DNA from: Telmatospirillum sp. J64-1
Lineage (GTDB): Bacteria; Pseudomonadota; Alphaproteobacteria; Rhodospirillales; Magnetospirillaceae
Reading direction: 5' to 3'
Length of the DNA: 64,000 nucleotides
Assembly (NCBI RefSeq): GCF_006980715.1
Contig: NZ_SBHN01000025.1
Span: forward strand, 23,649-87,648
A program made the position numbers and the translations under genes. Numbering within the stretch: position 1 is the stretch's first letter; the number at the start of each line of letters is the position of its first letter. Below are positions 42,569 through 51,454 of the stretch, piece after piece. Under the pieces are notes generated by a model. The model saw only the letters and a list, made by a program, of their open reading frames with translations. It made no database searches and was not told the DNA's origin.

Positions 42569-43057
42569 TCAAGCGACGTTCCGCCTGTCTTCATGCGCTT
42601 GTTCCGGCCTGTCAGGCGGTGCGGCCTGCGCCTCTCCTCCACCCTGCCAGCGGAAATTATCGGCATAGCTTTTGAGCCTGATCCGGCGCTCCGCTACTTC
42701 CCGGACGCTATAGGCCCAGCCCTGTCTTTCCGCGAAACGGATGGCGCTCTCCTTGTCCGGGAAACGCATTTTCACCTGGCGCCGGGTGTCGTCCGACGAA
42801 ACCCAGCCCATCAGATGATCAGGTATCAGGGGCCGGCTCGGCTCGAATTCCATCACCCATTCCCGGCTGCGCGCACGGCCGGATTGGGTCGGGCTGGGGC
42901 TCGGACGATAGATCCGTGCCATGATCCCGGCCTCCGGGCGGAGAAGGTTTCCACGGCGCCTGTTGTCGTTGGCCGCCCATCCGGCAGTGGAGCCGGGCCC
43001 GGCCTGCCGCGCCTGAAAGGCAGCGGCAGAGCCCTGGAACGCTGTCCTGTTGCTCAT
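42569..43057 (-). CDS. ETC complex I subunit family protein (NDUFS4-like) with N-terminal extension
   Basis: Residues from M46 onward (ARIYRPSPSPTQSGRARSREWVMEF is the first conserved stretch, in two parts, followed by HLMGWVSSDDTRRQVKMRF and a final AIRFAERQGWAYSV) match the NDUFS4/18-kDa accessory subunit of complex I. The longest start (43057, AAGGG upstream) adds 45 residues with coding-like base use. An internal ATG at 42922 has a stronger GGAGG site and would give a standard-length 117-residue protein. The tail is rich in Gln/Pro/Glu. No nuo genes are nearby, so this may be a paralogue. Confidence 0.85.
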   Translation of the reverse strand: MSNRTAFQGSAAAFQARQAGPGSTAGWAANDNRRRGNLLRPEAGIMARIYRPSPSPTQSGRARSREWVMEFEPSRPLIPDHLMGWVSSDDTRRQVKMRFPDKESAIRFAERQGWAYSVREVAERRIRLKSYADNFRWQGGGEAQAAPPDRPEQAHEDRRNVA

Positions 43058-43182
43058 CACCGTCACCCTTGGGAAAATGTGGACTTTATGAAACTGATTT
43101 ATCGGCGGATCATTGCTTGTCAATGAGGGCTCCCCTCCGGGAGGCCCGTGACGCAAGCCCCTGCATTTCCTATATGGGCGCC

Positions 43183-44133
43183 ATGTACCGCTATACCTGG
43201 GATCACGAGGCAGAACGCCGCCACCGGCGCCGGAACGTCCTTCACTCCACGCTGCTTCTGGGCGGGATGGTTGCCCTTCTTTCAGCCTGCGGCTGGATCA
43301 TCGCGGGCGGGAACGGCGTGCTCATGGCCTTGCTGGCCGGCAGCCTGAGCCTGATCCTCAGCCCGCGCCTGTCTCCCGGCCTCGTCCTGCGCCTGTACCG
43401 TGCCCAGCCCATTCCCCGCTGGCAATTGCCGGAGGTGCATGCCGTCCTGGAAGCCATCTGCTCCGCCGCCGGTATGACACGGGTGCCGAGGCTCCATTAC
43501 GTGCCCAGCCGGATCATGAACGCCTTTGCCGTGGGTAATCGGGACGACGCCGCGATCGCCGTCACCGACGGCATGCTGCGCCGCCTCGACCTGCGGGAAC
43601 TGGCCGGGGTGCTGGCCCATGAGGTCAGCCATATCCGCAATGACGACACCTGGATCATGGGCTTGGCGGATACCGTCAGCCGCCTGACGCGGATCATGTC
43701 GCTGCTGGGCGTCCTGCTGCTGGCCTTCAGCCTGCCGGGGCTGATCCTCGAAGGGATTCCCGTTCCCTGGCTCCTGGTCGCCCTGCTGGTCTTCGCCCCG
43801 ACCCTTTCCGCCCTGCTTCAGTTGGCCCTGTCGCGCACGCGGGAATTCGCCGCCGACCTGGATGCCGCCCGTCTGACCGGCGATCCGGTTGGGCTGGCCT
43901 CGGCCCTCGACAAGCTGGAACGCCAGGAGGGCATGTGGTGGGAGACGATCCTCATGCCGGGGCGGCGCAGCCCCGATCCCTCGTTGCTGCGCACCCATCC
44001 ACATACCCGCGAGAGGATCGAAAGGCTGCTGGCCCTGCAAATCCCCATCCGGATTCCCACCAGCCCCGTCGCCATCCTCCTGCCCTGGGACCTGCCGCCA
44101 TCCCGGCGGGGATGGCGCATCCGCCGCGGCTGA
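43183..44133 (+). CDS. M48-family membrane metalloprotease (HtpX-like)
   Basis: The protein has an N-terminal pair of helices (LLLGGMVALLSACGWII, VLMALLAGSLSLIL), the zinc motif HEVSH at residues 146-150 and the third ligand Glu near 221 in TREFAADLDAARLTG. A second helix pair lies between (LLGVLLLAFSLPGLIL, VPWLLVALLVFAPTL). It is probably an inner-membrane quality-control protease. The start is uncertain: 43183 (MYRYTWDHEAE, 316 residues) matches the family, but the frame is open to 43069 and no strong ribosome-binding site marks any start. It converges with the third TRAP operon with no gap between the stop codons. Confidence 0.85.
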   Translation: MYRYTWDHEAERRHRRRNVLHSTLLLGGMVALLSACGWIIAGGNGVLMALLAGSLSLILSPRLSPGLVLRLYRAQPIPRWQLPEVHAVLEAICSAAGMTRVPRLHYVPSRIMNAFAVGNRDDAAIAVTDGMLRRLDLRELAGVLAHEVSHIRNDDTWIMGLADTVSRLTRIMSLLGVLLLAFSLPGLILEGIPVPWLLVALLVFAPTLSALLQLALSRTREFAADLDAARLTGDPVGLASALDKLERQEGMWWETILMPGRRSPDPSLLRTHPHTRERIERLLALQIPIRIPTSPVAILLPWDLPPSRRGWRIRRG

Positions 44134-45708
44134 TCAGCGCAGCAAGGCGGGCAGCCATGTGGCGAGGCCCGGCCACATGAAGATCACGCCGATGCCGAGG
44201 ATCTGCAGGATCACGAAGGGAATGACGCCGCGATAGATCTCGATGGTCTTGACCTCGGGCGGCGCGGCCCCGCGCAGATAGAAGAGCGAGAAGCCGAAGG
44301 GCGGGGTCAGGAACGAGGTCTGGAGGTTCATGGCGATGAGCACCGCCAGCCAGATCGGGTCCATGCCCATCACCAGCAGGATCGGCACGACGATCGGCAG
44401 CACGATCACCGAGATTTCCACGAAATCCAGGAAGAAACCCATCACGAAGATGACGGCCATGACGAACAGCAAGGCGCCGATCTCGCCGCCCGGCATGTTG
44501 GTCAGGAAATGCTCGACCCGAAGGTCCCCGCCCAGGCCCCGGAAGACCAGCGAGAAGACCGAGGCGCCGATCATCATGGCGAAGATCATCGACGTGACGC
44601 TGGTGGTCGAGACCAGGACCGGGCGCAACACTCCCACCCGCGCCGCACGCCACAGCGCCACCAGGATGCCCCAGAAGGTCAGCAGGGTCAGGCCAAAGGC
44701 GATCCAGATGCCGATCCGCTCGGCCGTCGTCGCATTGACGCGGCCGATGCGCAGGTCGAGCTGGCTGGTCATCACCAACATCGCCACCACGGAGATGCCC
44801 GAGAGGAGGAAGGGCAGATTGCTGCGGGTCGGGGCGAAGCGCGGACCGGCCAGCAGCAGCGCGCCGACGGCCCCCACCGCGGCCGCTTCCGTCGGCGTGG
44901 CGATGCCGCCCAGGATCGAGCCCAGCACGGCGACGATCAGCACCACCGGCGGCACCAGCACCTTGCCCAGATGGCGCAGGACGGTGGCCAGCGGCAGTTC
45001 CTCGCCATGGGGGATGGCCGGGGCGCTTTTCGGACGCAGGAAGGCTAGGGCCAGGACGAAGAGGATGTAGATGACCACCAGGCACAGGCCCGGGATCAGC
45101 GCGGCGGCGAAGATGTCACCGACCGAGATGGTCTCGACCGTGAAGCGGCCCATGGTGAACTGGGCCTGCTGATAGCCCGAGGACATTACCTCGGCCAGGA
45201 TGATCAGCATGGTCGAGGGTGGAATGATCTGCCCCAGCGTCCCGGCGGACGCGATGATGCCGCTGCTCAAGGGGCGGCTGTAGCCGTTGCGCAGCATGGT
45301 CGGCATGGCGATCAGGGCCATGGTGACCACGGTGGCGCCGACGATGCCGGTCGAGGCCGCCAGCAGCATCCCCACCAAGATCACCGAAACCGCCAGTCCG
45401 CCGCGCAGCGAGCCGAACAGCTTGCCCATTTCCTCGAGCAGGTCCTCGGCGATGCGCGAGCGCTCCAGGATCACGCCCATCAGCACGAAAAGCGGGATCG
45501 CGAGCAGGATCTCGTTGGTCATGATGCTGAAGATGCGCTGCGCCAGCGCCGCCAGCAGGTTCATGTTGAACACGCCAAGCGAGAAGCCGAGGATCCCGAA
45601 CAGGATGCCGATCCCGGACAGCGTGAAGACGACGGGGAAGCCGAACATGATGCCCGCGCACAGGGTCGCGAACATCAGAAGGTCGAGATTGCCGGTCAGG
45701 AACTCCAT
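44134..45708 (-). CDS. dctM: TRAP transporter large permease (DctM), third system
   Basis: This 524-residue DctM is about 90 residues longer than the two others here, with extra helices near the middle. That is typical of the branch often labelled mannitol/chloroaromatic. Motifs include GIVGATVVTMALIAMP, ASAGTLGQIIPPSTMLIIL, GFFLDFVEISVIVLPI and SFLTPPFGFSLFYLRG. It begins directly at the base after the small-permease stop codon (TAA-ATG). The substrate is unknown. Confidence 0.92.
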   Translation of the reverse strand: MEFLTGNLDLLMFATLCAGIMFGFPVVFTLSGIGILFGILGFSLGVFNMNLLAALAQRIFSIMTNEILLAIPLFVLMGVILERSRIAEDLLEEMGKLFGSLRGGLAVSVILVGMLLAASTGIVGATVVTMALIAMPTMLRNGYSRPLSSGIIASAGTLGQIIPPSTMLIILAEVMSSGYQQAQFTMGRFTVETISVGDIFAAALIPGLCLVVIYILFVLALAFLRPKSAPAIPHGEELPLATVLRHLGKVLVPPVVLIVAVLGSILGGIATPTEAAAVGAVGALLLAGPRFAPTRSNLPFLLSGISVVAMLVMTSQLDLRIGRVNATTAERIGIWIAFGLTLLTFWGILVALWRAARVGVLRPVLVSTTSVTSMIFAMMIGASVFSLVFRGLGGDLRVEHFLTNMPGGEIGALLFVMAVIFVMGFFLDFVEISVIVLPIVVPILLVMGMDPIWLAVLIAMNLQTSFLTPPFGFSLFYLRGAAPPEVKTIEIYRGVIPFVILQILGIGVIFMWPGLATWLPALLR

Positions 45709-46275
45709 TTATACGCCCTCTCCCTTCTCGACCGGAGTCTGCGGAGCCTTCTGCGGCGCGGGCGCGCCCAGCATGACCGCCAGGCTGCGCAGGGCCAGGG
45801 CCACGCCCTGGATCAGCACCAGCACGGCAAAGGCCGGAAGCAGGCTTTTCAGCAGATAGAGGGCGGGAATGCCGCCCACCGACAGCGGTCCTTCCATGAT
45901 CTGCCAGGACCGCCGGACGAAGGGCCAAGTATAGTAAAGCAGCACGATACAGGTGGGAATCAGCAGGATCAGCGTCCCCAGGAAATCCACCAACGCCCGT
46001 TTCCTGGGCGTCAGCGCCCCATAGAAGATGTCGACCCTGACATGACCGTCATGCAGCAGCGTGAACCCCGCCCCCAGCATGAACAGGGCGGCATGAAGGT
46101 AGAGCTCCAGCTCGTTGAGGAAAATGAAGCTCATGCCGAAGACATAGCGCATGATGACGATGCCGAACTGGATCAGCATCATGCCGATGGCGAACCACAT
46201 GACCACGGCACCCACCGTGGCGTTGATGCGGTCGAGCTGGCGGCTGAACCACAGAAGAATGCTTGGTGCGGCCAT
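45709..46275 (-). CDS. dctQ: TRAP transporter small permease (DctQ), third system
   Basis: The 188-residue, four-helix protein has VIMRYVFGMSFIFLNELELY and LHDGHVRVDIFYG, as in the mannitol/chloroaromatic-type DctQ proteins. It is immediately followed by dctM with no gap, and separated from the binding-protein gene by a hairpin-containing 91-base spacer. Confidence 0.9.
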   Translation of the reverse strand: MAAPSILLWFSRQLDRINATVGAVVMWFAIGMMLIQFGIVIMRYVFGMSFIFLNELELYLHAALFMLGAGFTLLHDGHVRVDIFYGALTPRKRALVDFLGTLILLIPTCIVLLYYTWPFVRRSWQIMEGPLSVGGIPALYLLKSLLPAFAVLVLIQGVALALRSLAVMLGAPAPQKAPQTPVEKGEGV

Positions 46276-46315
46276 GGAGGACCTTCATGAGACGCAGGCA
46301 CAATGACGGCGACCG

Positions 46316-46345
46316 GACGTGCCGCCTGAAGACGGCACGTCCGTA
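46316..46345 (-). repeat. 11-base perfect hairpin between dctP and dctQ (third TRAP)
   Basis: CGGACGTGCCG (46316-46326) pairs perfectly with CGGCACGTCCG (46335-46345) around an eight-base loop. No T-run follows in the minus direction. The position matches the hairpin in the second TRAP operon, suggesting differential expression of binding protein and permeases. Confidence 0.75.
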
Positions 46346-46366
46346 TGGGACGAAAAGGGAGAAGTA

Positions 46367-47470
46367 TCAGGCGGGGAAGGAATAATCCATCGCCCGGGCC
46401 TCGAAATAGGTCCCTTCGGCATACCGCATGTAACCGTTGGTCAGTGTGCGGTAGGCCAGGAAGGAGTCGGTGATGCGGCGGACCAGTTCGTCCTGATGTT
46501 CGCGCAATTCGTTCATCAGCTGGCCCGAGGCATTGCCGACGGCCAGGATAACGTCGTCGGGCAGGCGCCGGATCTGCACGCCATGGTCATTGACCAGCAT
46601 CTGCAGGGCCTTGGCGTGGTTGGTGTTGTATTCGGTCAGCACATGGTCGTGCAGCGACTGACAGGCATACTGCACGGCCTGCTTCAGATCGTCGGGCAAG
46701 GCGTTGAAGGCGTTCAGGTTGATGCCGCATTCCTCGGCCGAGCTGGGCTCGCCGATACAGGGGTAATAGTAGTTCTTGGCAACCTGATAGAAGCCGAGCG
46801 CGCTGTCGCTCCACGGGCCGATGAATTCCCCAGCATCGAGCGTGCCCGATTGCAGGGCCTGGAACATGTCCGCCCCGCCCATGGCCTGCACTGCCATGCC
46901 CAGGCGCGAAAGCACTTCGCTGTTCAGGCCGGTGGTGCGGAAGCGCATGCCGCGCAGATCGTCCACCGATTTGATCTCGTTGCGGAACCAGCCGAACCAC
47001 TGGGCACCGGAATTGCCGCACAGGAAGGGCTTGACGTTGAAGCGGCCGTAAAGCTCGTCATACAGTGCCTGACCGCCGCCGTGATTGATCCAGCCCGATT
47101 GCTCGATCGCCGTGAGGCCGAAGGGCTGCGAGCCGAAGAGCAGGAAGCCGATGGATTTCGAGCCCCAATAGGCCGGCACGGAGTGATACAGCTCGGCAGT
47201 CCCTTCCGAGACGGCATCGAACACGCCCTGCCCCGGAACCAGTTCACCCGCAGGCGAGACCCGGACTTCCAGACGTCCGCCCGACAGGGCGGTGATACGC
47301 TGCGCCAGCAGATTGGCGGCCACCCCCGGCCCGGGCAGGTTGCGCGGCCAGCTGGTCACCATGGTCCATTGCTGACGGCCCTGCGCAATGGCAGGGGCGG
47401 CCAGGCTGCTGGCGGCTGCGACGCCAGCGGCGCCCAATGCGGAACTCTTGAGGAACTGCCTGCGATCCAT
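46367..47470 (-). CDS. dctP: Tat-exported TRAP substrate-binding protein (DctP), third system
   Basis: The 367-residue protein starts MDRRQFLKSSALGAAG, a twin-arginine signal, with cleavage near APAIAQG. A DctP-type domain follows (SVDDLRGMRFRTTG with the conserved Arg, ALQSGTLDAGEFIGPWSD). Tat export suggests folding before secretion, possibly with a bound metal or ligand. The start at 47470 follows GGGAGAAG; the frame is open to 47575. It lies 132 bases after hutU on the same strand. Confidence 0.9.
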   Translation of the reverse strand: MDRRQFLKSSALGAAGVAAASSLAAPAIAQGRQQWTMVTSWPRNLPGPGVAANLLAQRITALSGGRLEVRVSPAGELVPGQGVFDAVSEGTAELYHSVPAYWGSKSIGFLLFGSQPFGLTAIEQSGWINHGGGQALYDELYGRFNVKPFLCGNSGAQWFGWFRNEIKSVDDLRGMRFRTTGLNSEVLSRLGMAVQAMGGADMFQALQSGTLDAGEFIGPWSDSALGFYQVAKNYYYPCIGEPSSAEECGINLNAFNALPDDLKQAVQYACQSLHDHVLTEYNTNHAKALQMLVNDHGVQIRRLPDDVILAVGNASGQLMNELREHQDELVRRITDSFLAYRTLTNGYMRYAEGTYFEARAMDYSFPA

Positions 47471-47539
47471 AGTCTTCTTCTCCCAATTGTGGGTTCGGCG
47501 TCTGAGTTCCCTCACCGCCCCCCATGTTGAAAGGCGATG

Positions 47540-47579
47540 CCGCGCGGCGGTGGACGCGCCGAAATCCGCCGCCACGCGG
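47540..47579 (-). repeat. Hairpin between hutU and the third TRAP operon
   Basis: CCGCGCGGCGG (47540-47550) pairs with CCGCCACGCGG (47569-47579) at 10 of 11 positions. It lies just after the hutU stop on the minus strand. No T-run is present, so read-through from hut into TRAP is possible. Confidence 0.45.
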
Positions 47580-47602
47580 TCTGTAGCCTCCTTGTCCCGG
47601 CC

Positions 47603-49276
47603 CTAGCCGAGGAAGGGAAGCTTAAGCCCGTTTTCCCGAGCGCACTCGATGGCGATGTCATAGCCCGCATCCGCATGGCGCATGACACCGGTCGCCGGAT
47701 CGTTCCACAGCACGCGCTCGATGCGCTTGGCCGCTTCTTCCGTACCGTCACAAACGATAACCATTCCGGAGTGCTGAGAATAGCCCATACCGACACCGCC
47801 GCCATGATGCAGGCTGACCCAGGTCGCGCCGCTGGCGGTGTTCAGCAGGGCGTTGAGCAGCGGCCAATCGGAAACCGCGTCCGAACCGTCCTTCATCGCT
47901 TCGGTTTCGCGGTTCGGACTGGCGACCGAGCCGGAATCCAGATGGTCGCGGCCGATGACGATGGGGGCCTTCAATTCGCCCTTGGCGACCATCTCGTTGA
48001 AGGCCAGGCCCAGGCGGTGGCGCAGACCTAGACCGACCCAGCAGATGCGCGCCGGCAGGCCCTGGAAGTGAATGCGCTCGCGCGCCATGTCCAGCCAGTT
48101 GTGCAGGTGCTGATCGTCGGGGATCAGTTCCTTCACCTTCTGGTCGGTGCGGTAGATGTCTTCCGGATCGCCCGACAGTGCCGCCCAGCGGAACGGACCG
48201 ATGCCGCGGCAGAACAGCGGACGGATATAGGCGGGAACGAAGCCGGGGAAGGCGAAAGCGTTTTCCAGCCCTTCGTCCTGGGCCATCTGGCGGATGTTGT
48301 TGCCGTAATCCACCGTCGGGATTCCCTGGTTCCAGAAGTCCAGCATGGCCTGCACATGGACCTTCATGGATTGCTTGGCGGCGCGCTCGACGGACTTGGG
48401 ATCGGACTGGCGCTTCTCTTCCCATTCCTCCAGCGTCCAACCGGCGGGCAGGTAGCCGTTGACCGGGTCATGGGCCGAGGTCTGGTCGGTGACGATATCC
48501 GGGCGCACGCCGCGCCGCACCAGTTCGGGGAAGACCTCGGCGGCATTGCCCAGCAGGCCGACGGAAATGGCCTCGCCCTTGGCGCAAGCCTCCTCGATCC
48601 ATTTCAGGGCTTCATCCAGGTCGGCGGTATGGCGGTCCAGATAGCCGGTGCGCAGGCGCATCTCGATGCGGCTGGGCTGGCATTCGACGGCCAGCATGCA
48701 GGCCCCGGCCATGGTGGCGGCCAGAGGCTGCGCCCCGCCCATGCCGCCCAGGCCGCCGGTCAGGATCCAGCGGCCCTTCAGCGAGCCGTTGTAATGCTGG
48801 CGGCCCGCTTCGACGAAAGTCTCGTAGGTGCCCTGGACGATGCCTTGGCTGCCGATATAGATCCAGGACCCGGCCGTCATCTGGCCGTACATCATCAGGC
48901 CCTTGCGGTCCAGTTCCGAGAACTTGTCCCAGTTGGCCCAATGGGGCACCAGGTTGGAATTGGCGATCAGCACGCGCGGCGCATCGGCATGGGTGCGGAA
49001 GATGCCGACCGGCTTGCCCGACTGCACCAGCAGGGTCTCGTCGTCCTTCAGCGACTTCAGCGAGGCCACGATCCGGTCATAGCTTTCCCAGTTCCGGGCG
49101 GCGCGGCCGATGCCGCCATAGACGACCAGTTCCTGCGGCTTTTCGGCCACATCCGGGTCGAGGTTGTTCATCAGCATACGCAACGGCGCTTCGGTGAGCC
49201 AGCTACCGCAGCTCAATTCGCTGCCACGGGGAGCGCGGATGACGCGGCTGTTATCAAAGCGTGAGCTATTCGACAT
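47603..49276 (-). CDS. hutU: Urocanate hydratase
   Basis: The 557-residue protein is full length. It shows [24 protein letters not shown]-like and [20 protein letters not shown] regions, the NAD+-binding [18 protein letters not shown], and the C-terminal [19 protein letters not shown]. It converts urocanate to imidazolone propionate in histidine degradation, using tightly bound NAD+ in the cytoplasm. AAGGAAG precedes the ATG. It follows hutC by 68 bases. Confidence 0.96.
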   Translation of the reverse strand: MSNSSRFDNSRVIRAPRGSELSCGSWLTEAPLRMLMNNLDPDVAEKPQELVVYGGIGRAARNWESYDRIVASLKSLKDDETLLVQSGKPVGIFRTHADAPRVLIANSNLVPHWANWDKFSELDRKGLMMYGQMTAGSWIYIGSQGIVQGTYETFVEAGRQHYNGSLKGRWILTGGLGGMGGAQPLAATMAGACMLAVECQPSRIEMRLRTGYLDRHTADLDEALKWIEEACAKGEAISVGLLGNAAEVFPELVRRGVRPDIVTDQTSAHDPVNGYLPAGWTLEEWEEKRQSDPKSVERAAKQSMKVHVQAMLDFWNQGIPTVDYGNNIRQMAQDEGLENAFAFPGFVPAYIRPLFCRGIGPFRWAALSGDPEDIYRTDQKVKELIPDDQHLHNWLDMARERIHFQGLPARICWVGLGLRHRLGLAFNEMVAKGELKAPIVIGRDHLDSGSVASPNRETEAMKDGSDAVSDWPLLNALLNTASGATWVSLHHGGGVGMGYSQHSGMVIVCDGTEEAAKRIERVLWNDPATGVMRHADAGYDIAIECARENGLKLPFLG

Positions 49277-49344
49277 TCTTGCGACTTCCTTTCGAAGCGT
49301 CCTTTGATTGCGTCCGACGTCGTTGCATGGTCTTGACGCGGTTT

Positions 49345-50079
49345 CTACAAAGCTTGGGCAAGGGGCACCGTGTCCGGATTGGCCCGGAACCAGGTACCAA
49401 GGCGGTAACGGGTGCCGGGATGGATCAGCACCACCAACGTGATCACCTGGGCCTGGACCCAGGTTCGCCGGGTCAGGCGCAGGCAGGGCTCGGTCTCGGC
49501 GATATTGAGCAGCTTGGCCGCCCCGCTGCCCGGCAGCGCCGCCTCGATGACATGCTCGACATCCGGCGCGGCATAAAGCTGCGTCAGATACTTGGTCGGC
49601 GTGACGAGGCTGAAATCCTGCTTCAGGTAATCGGGCGCCATGTCCGGATTGACCCAGCGCTCTTCGTACTGGATCGGCACATCGTTCTCGCGGTGAAGGA
49701 CGATGGAATGAAACAGCGTAGCGCCTTCCGGCAGGTTGAACTGGCGTGCCAGCGGGGCATCCGCCTTGACCTCCCTCAGCCGCTGGACGGTGGCGGTGTG
49801 GCGGTTACCGCGGGCGGCGATATCGTCGGAGATGGAGCGCAGTTCCACGATCGACACGCTGGGCCGCCGTTCGGCGACGAAGGTGCCGACCCCCTGGACG
49901 CGGCTCAGAAGGTTTTCCTCGGTCAGTTCCCGCAGGGCGCGATGCACCGTCATGCGGCTGACCTTGAATTCCTCCAGCAGCTTGTGTTCGGAGGGAAGCT
50001 GAAAGCCTTCCGGCCATTGGCCCGAAAGGATCCGGGCGCGGATCGTGTCCTTGATCTTGCGGTAGAGGGCTTTCGTCAT
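49345..50079 (-). CDS. hutC: Histidine utilisation repressor (GntR/HutC family)
   Basis: The 244-residue protein has a GntR winged helix ([20 protein letters not shown], then [20 protein letters not shown]) and a UTRA ligand domain ([21 protein letters not shown]). HutC normally senses urocanate and represses hut genes. The start at 50079 is the family start; the frame is open further upstream inside hutI. It is sandwiched between hutI and hutU, an autoregulated arrangement. Candidate operator: 51411-51428. Confidence 0.93.
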   Translation of the reverse strand: MTKALYRKIKDTIRARILSGQWPEGFQLPSEHKLLEEFKVSRMTVHRALRELTEENLLSRVQGVGTFVAERRPSVSIVELRSISDDIAARGNRHTATVQRLREVKADAPLARQFNLPEGATLFHSIVLHRENDVPIQYEERWVNPDMAPDYLKQDFSLVTPTKYLTQLYAAPDVEHVIEAALPGSGAAKLLNIAETEPCLRLTRRTWVQAQVITLVVLIHPGTRYRLGTWFRANPDTVPLAQAL

Positions 50080-50092
50080 GGCCGCTTCCCCC

Positions 50093-51346
50093 TCACCTCT
50101 CCTGGCGCGGGGTGTGCTGTTTCCCCGCCCGCACCACGGCGGCGCAAGGATTGAGGCCGATGGCATAGGCCAGTTCCGCGGGCGCCCCGATACGCCACAG
50201 TGCCATGTCCGCCCGCATCCCCGGCCGCAGCACGCCGCGGTCGTCGAGCCCCAGGGCCTTGGCGGCATGACGCGTCACGCCCGCCAGGGCCTCCTCCGGG
50301 GTCAGGAAGAACAGGGTGCAGGCCATGTTGAGCATCAGCAGCAGCGAGGTCACGGGCGAGGTGCCGGGATTGCAGTCGGTGGACAGGGCCATGGCGACCC
50401 CATGCTTGCGCAAAAGCTCGATGGGCGGCTTCCGCGTCTCGCGCAGCATATAGAAGGCGCCGGGCAGCAGCACGGCGACGACTCCTGCCTTGGCCATGGC
50501 CTGCACGCCCGCTTCGTCCAGATATTCGATATGGTCGGCGGACAGCCCGCCGAATTCCGCCACCAGGGCCGCGCCGCCGAGATTGCTCAACTGCTCGGCA
50601 TGGAGCTTGACCGGCAAGCCATGGGCACGGGCGGCCTCGAAGACCTTGCGGGTCTGCTCCGTCGAAAAGCCGATGCCTTCGCAAAAGGCATCGACGGCAT
50701 CGGCCAGCCCCGCCTTGGCGATGGCCGGCAGCATTTCCGCGCAGACCAGATCGACATAGGCCTCCGGATCGGCCTTGTATTCCGGCGGCACCGCATGGGC
50801 GCCCAGGAAGGTGGTGCGCACATCGACGGGCCGGACTTCGCCGAGTCGGCGGGCGACGCGCAGCATCCTCGTTTCAGTCTCGGTATCCAGGCCGTAGCCG
50901 GACTTGATCTCGATGGTCGTCACGCCCTCGGCCAGCAGCGCGTCCAGGCGCGGCAGGCTGGCGGCCAGCAGGGAGTCCTCGTCGGCATTGCGGGTGGCCA
51001 TGACGGTGGAGACGATGCCCCCGCCCGCCTTGGCGATTTCCTCGTAGGAGGCGCCTTGCAGCCGCAATTCGAATTCACGGGCGCGGTTGCCGCCATAGAC
51101 GAGATGAGTGTGGCAATCGACCAAGCCCGGCGTCAGCCAGCCCCCCTCTCCGGAATGGACCTCCGCCGCCAGATCCTGCGGCCGGCCGGGAAGATCGGCG
51201 CGGGAACCGATGAAGACGATGCGGCCGTCCTTCACCCCCAGGGCGGCATCCTGGATGGCGCCATAGGGGGCCGCCACGTCATCGTCCATGGTGGCAAGAT
51301 TGACGTCGATCCAGACACTGTCCCAACGCTCGGCGGACATCATCAC
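50093..51346 (-). CDS. hutI: Imidazolonepropionase
   Basis: The 417-residue amidohydrolase shows [14 protein letters not shown] with the H-x-H metal pair, [28 protein letters not shown] and [13 protein letters not shown] with the metal Asp. It hydrolyses imidazolone propionate to N-formimino-glutamate. It is first in the minus-strand hut operon hutI-hutC-hutU and diverges from hutF. Confidence 0.95.
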   Translation of the reverse strand: MMMSAERWDSVWIDVNLATMDDDVAAPYGAIQDAALGVKDGRIVFIGSRADLPGRPQDLAAEVHSGEGGWLTPGLVDCHTHLVYGGNRAREFELRLQGASYEEIAKAGGGIVSTVMATRNADEDSLLAASLPRLDALLAEGVTTIEIKSGYGLDTETETRMLRVARRLGEVRPVDVRTTFLGAHAVPPEYKADPEAYVDLVCAEMLPAIAKAGLADAVDAFCEGIGFSTEQTRKVFEAARAHGLPVKLHAEQLSNLGGAALVAEFGGLSADHIEYLDEAGVQAMAKAGVVAVLLPGAFYMLRETRKPPIELLRKHGVAMALSTDCNPGTSPVTSLLLMLNMACTLFFLTPEEALAGVTRHAAKALGLDDRGVLRPGMRADMALWRIGAPAELAYAIGLNPCAAVVRAGKQHTPRQER

Positions 51347-51410
51347 TTATGCCTCCAGCAGGTTTCGGGAAGGGGAGTTCCGTAGTCCAGGGATCGCCAT
51401 TGCCATCCTT

Positions 51411-51428
51411 GTCTAATGTTGTATAGAC
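51411..51428. promoter_or_regulatory. Candidate HutC operator in the hutI/hutF divergent promoter
   Basis: GTCTA at 51411-51415 and TAGAC at 51424-51428 form an inverted repeat. The overlapping TTGTATAGACTT has the GT-N4-AC spacing of GntR-type sites and resembles described HutC operators. It sits about 30 bases before the hutF start, where it could block both directions. Confidence 0.55.
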
Positions 51429-51454
51429 TTGCCTATAATATCGAGGAGCCGCCC

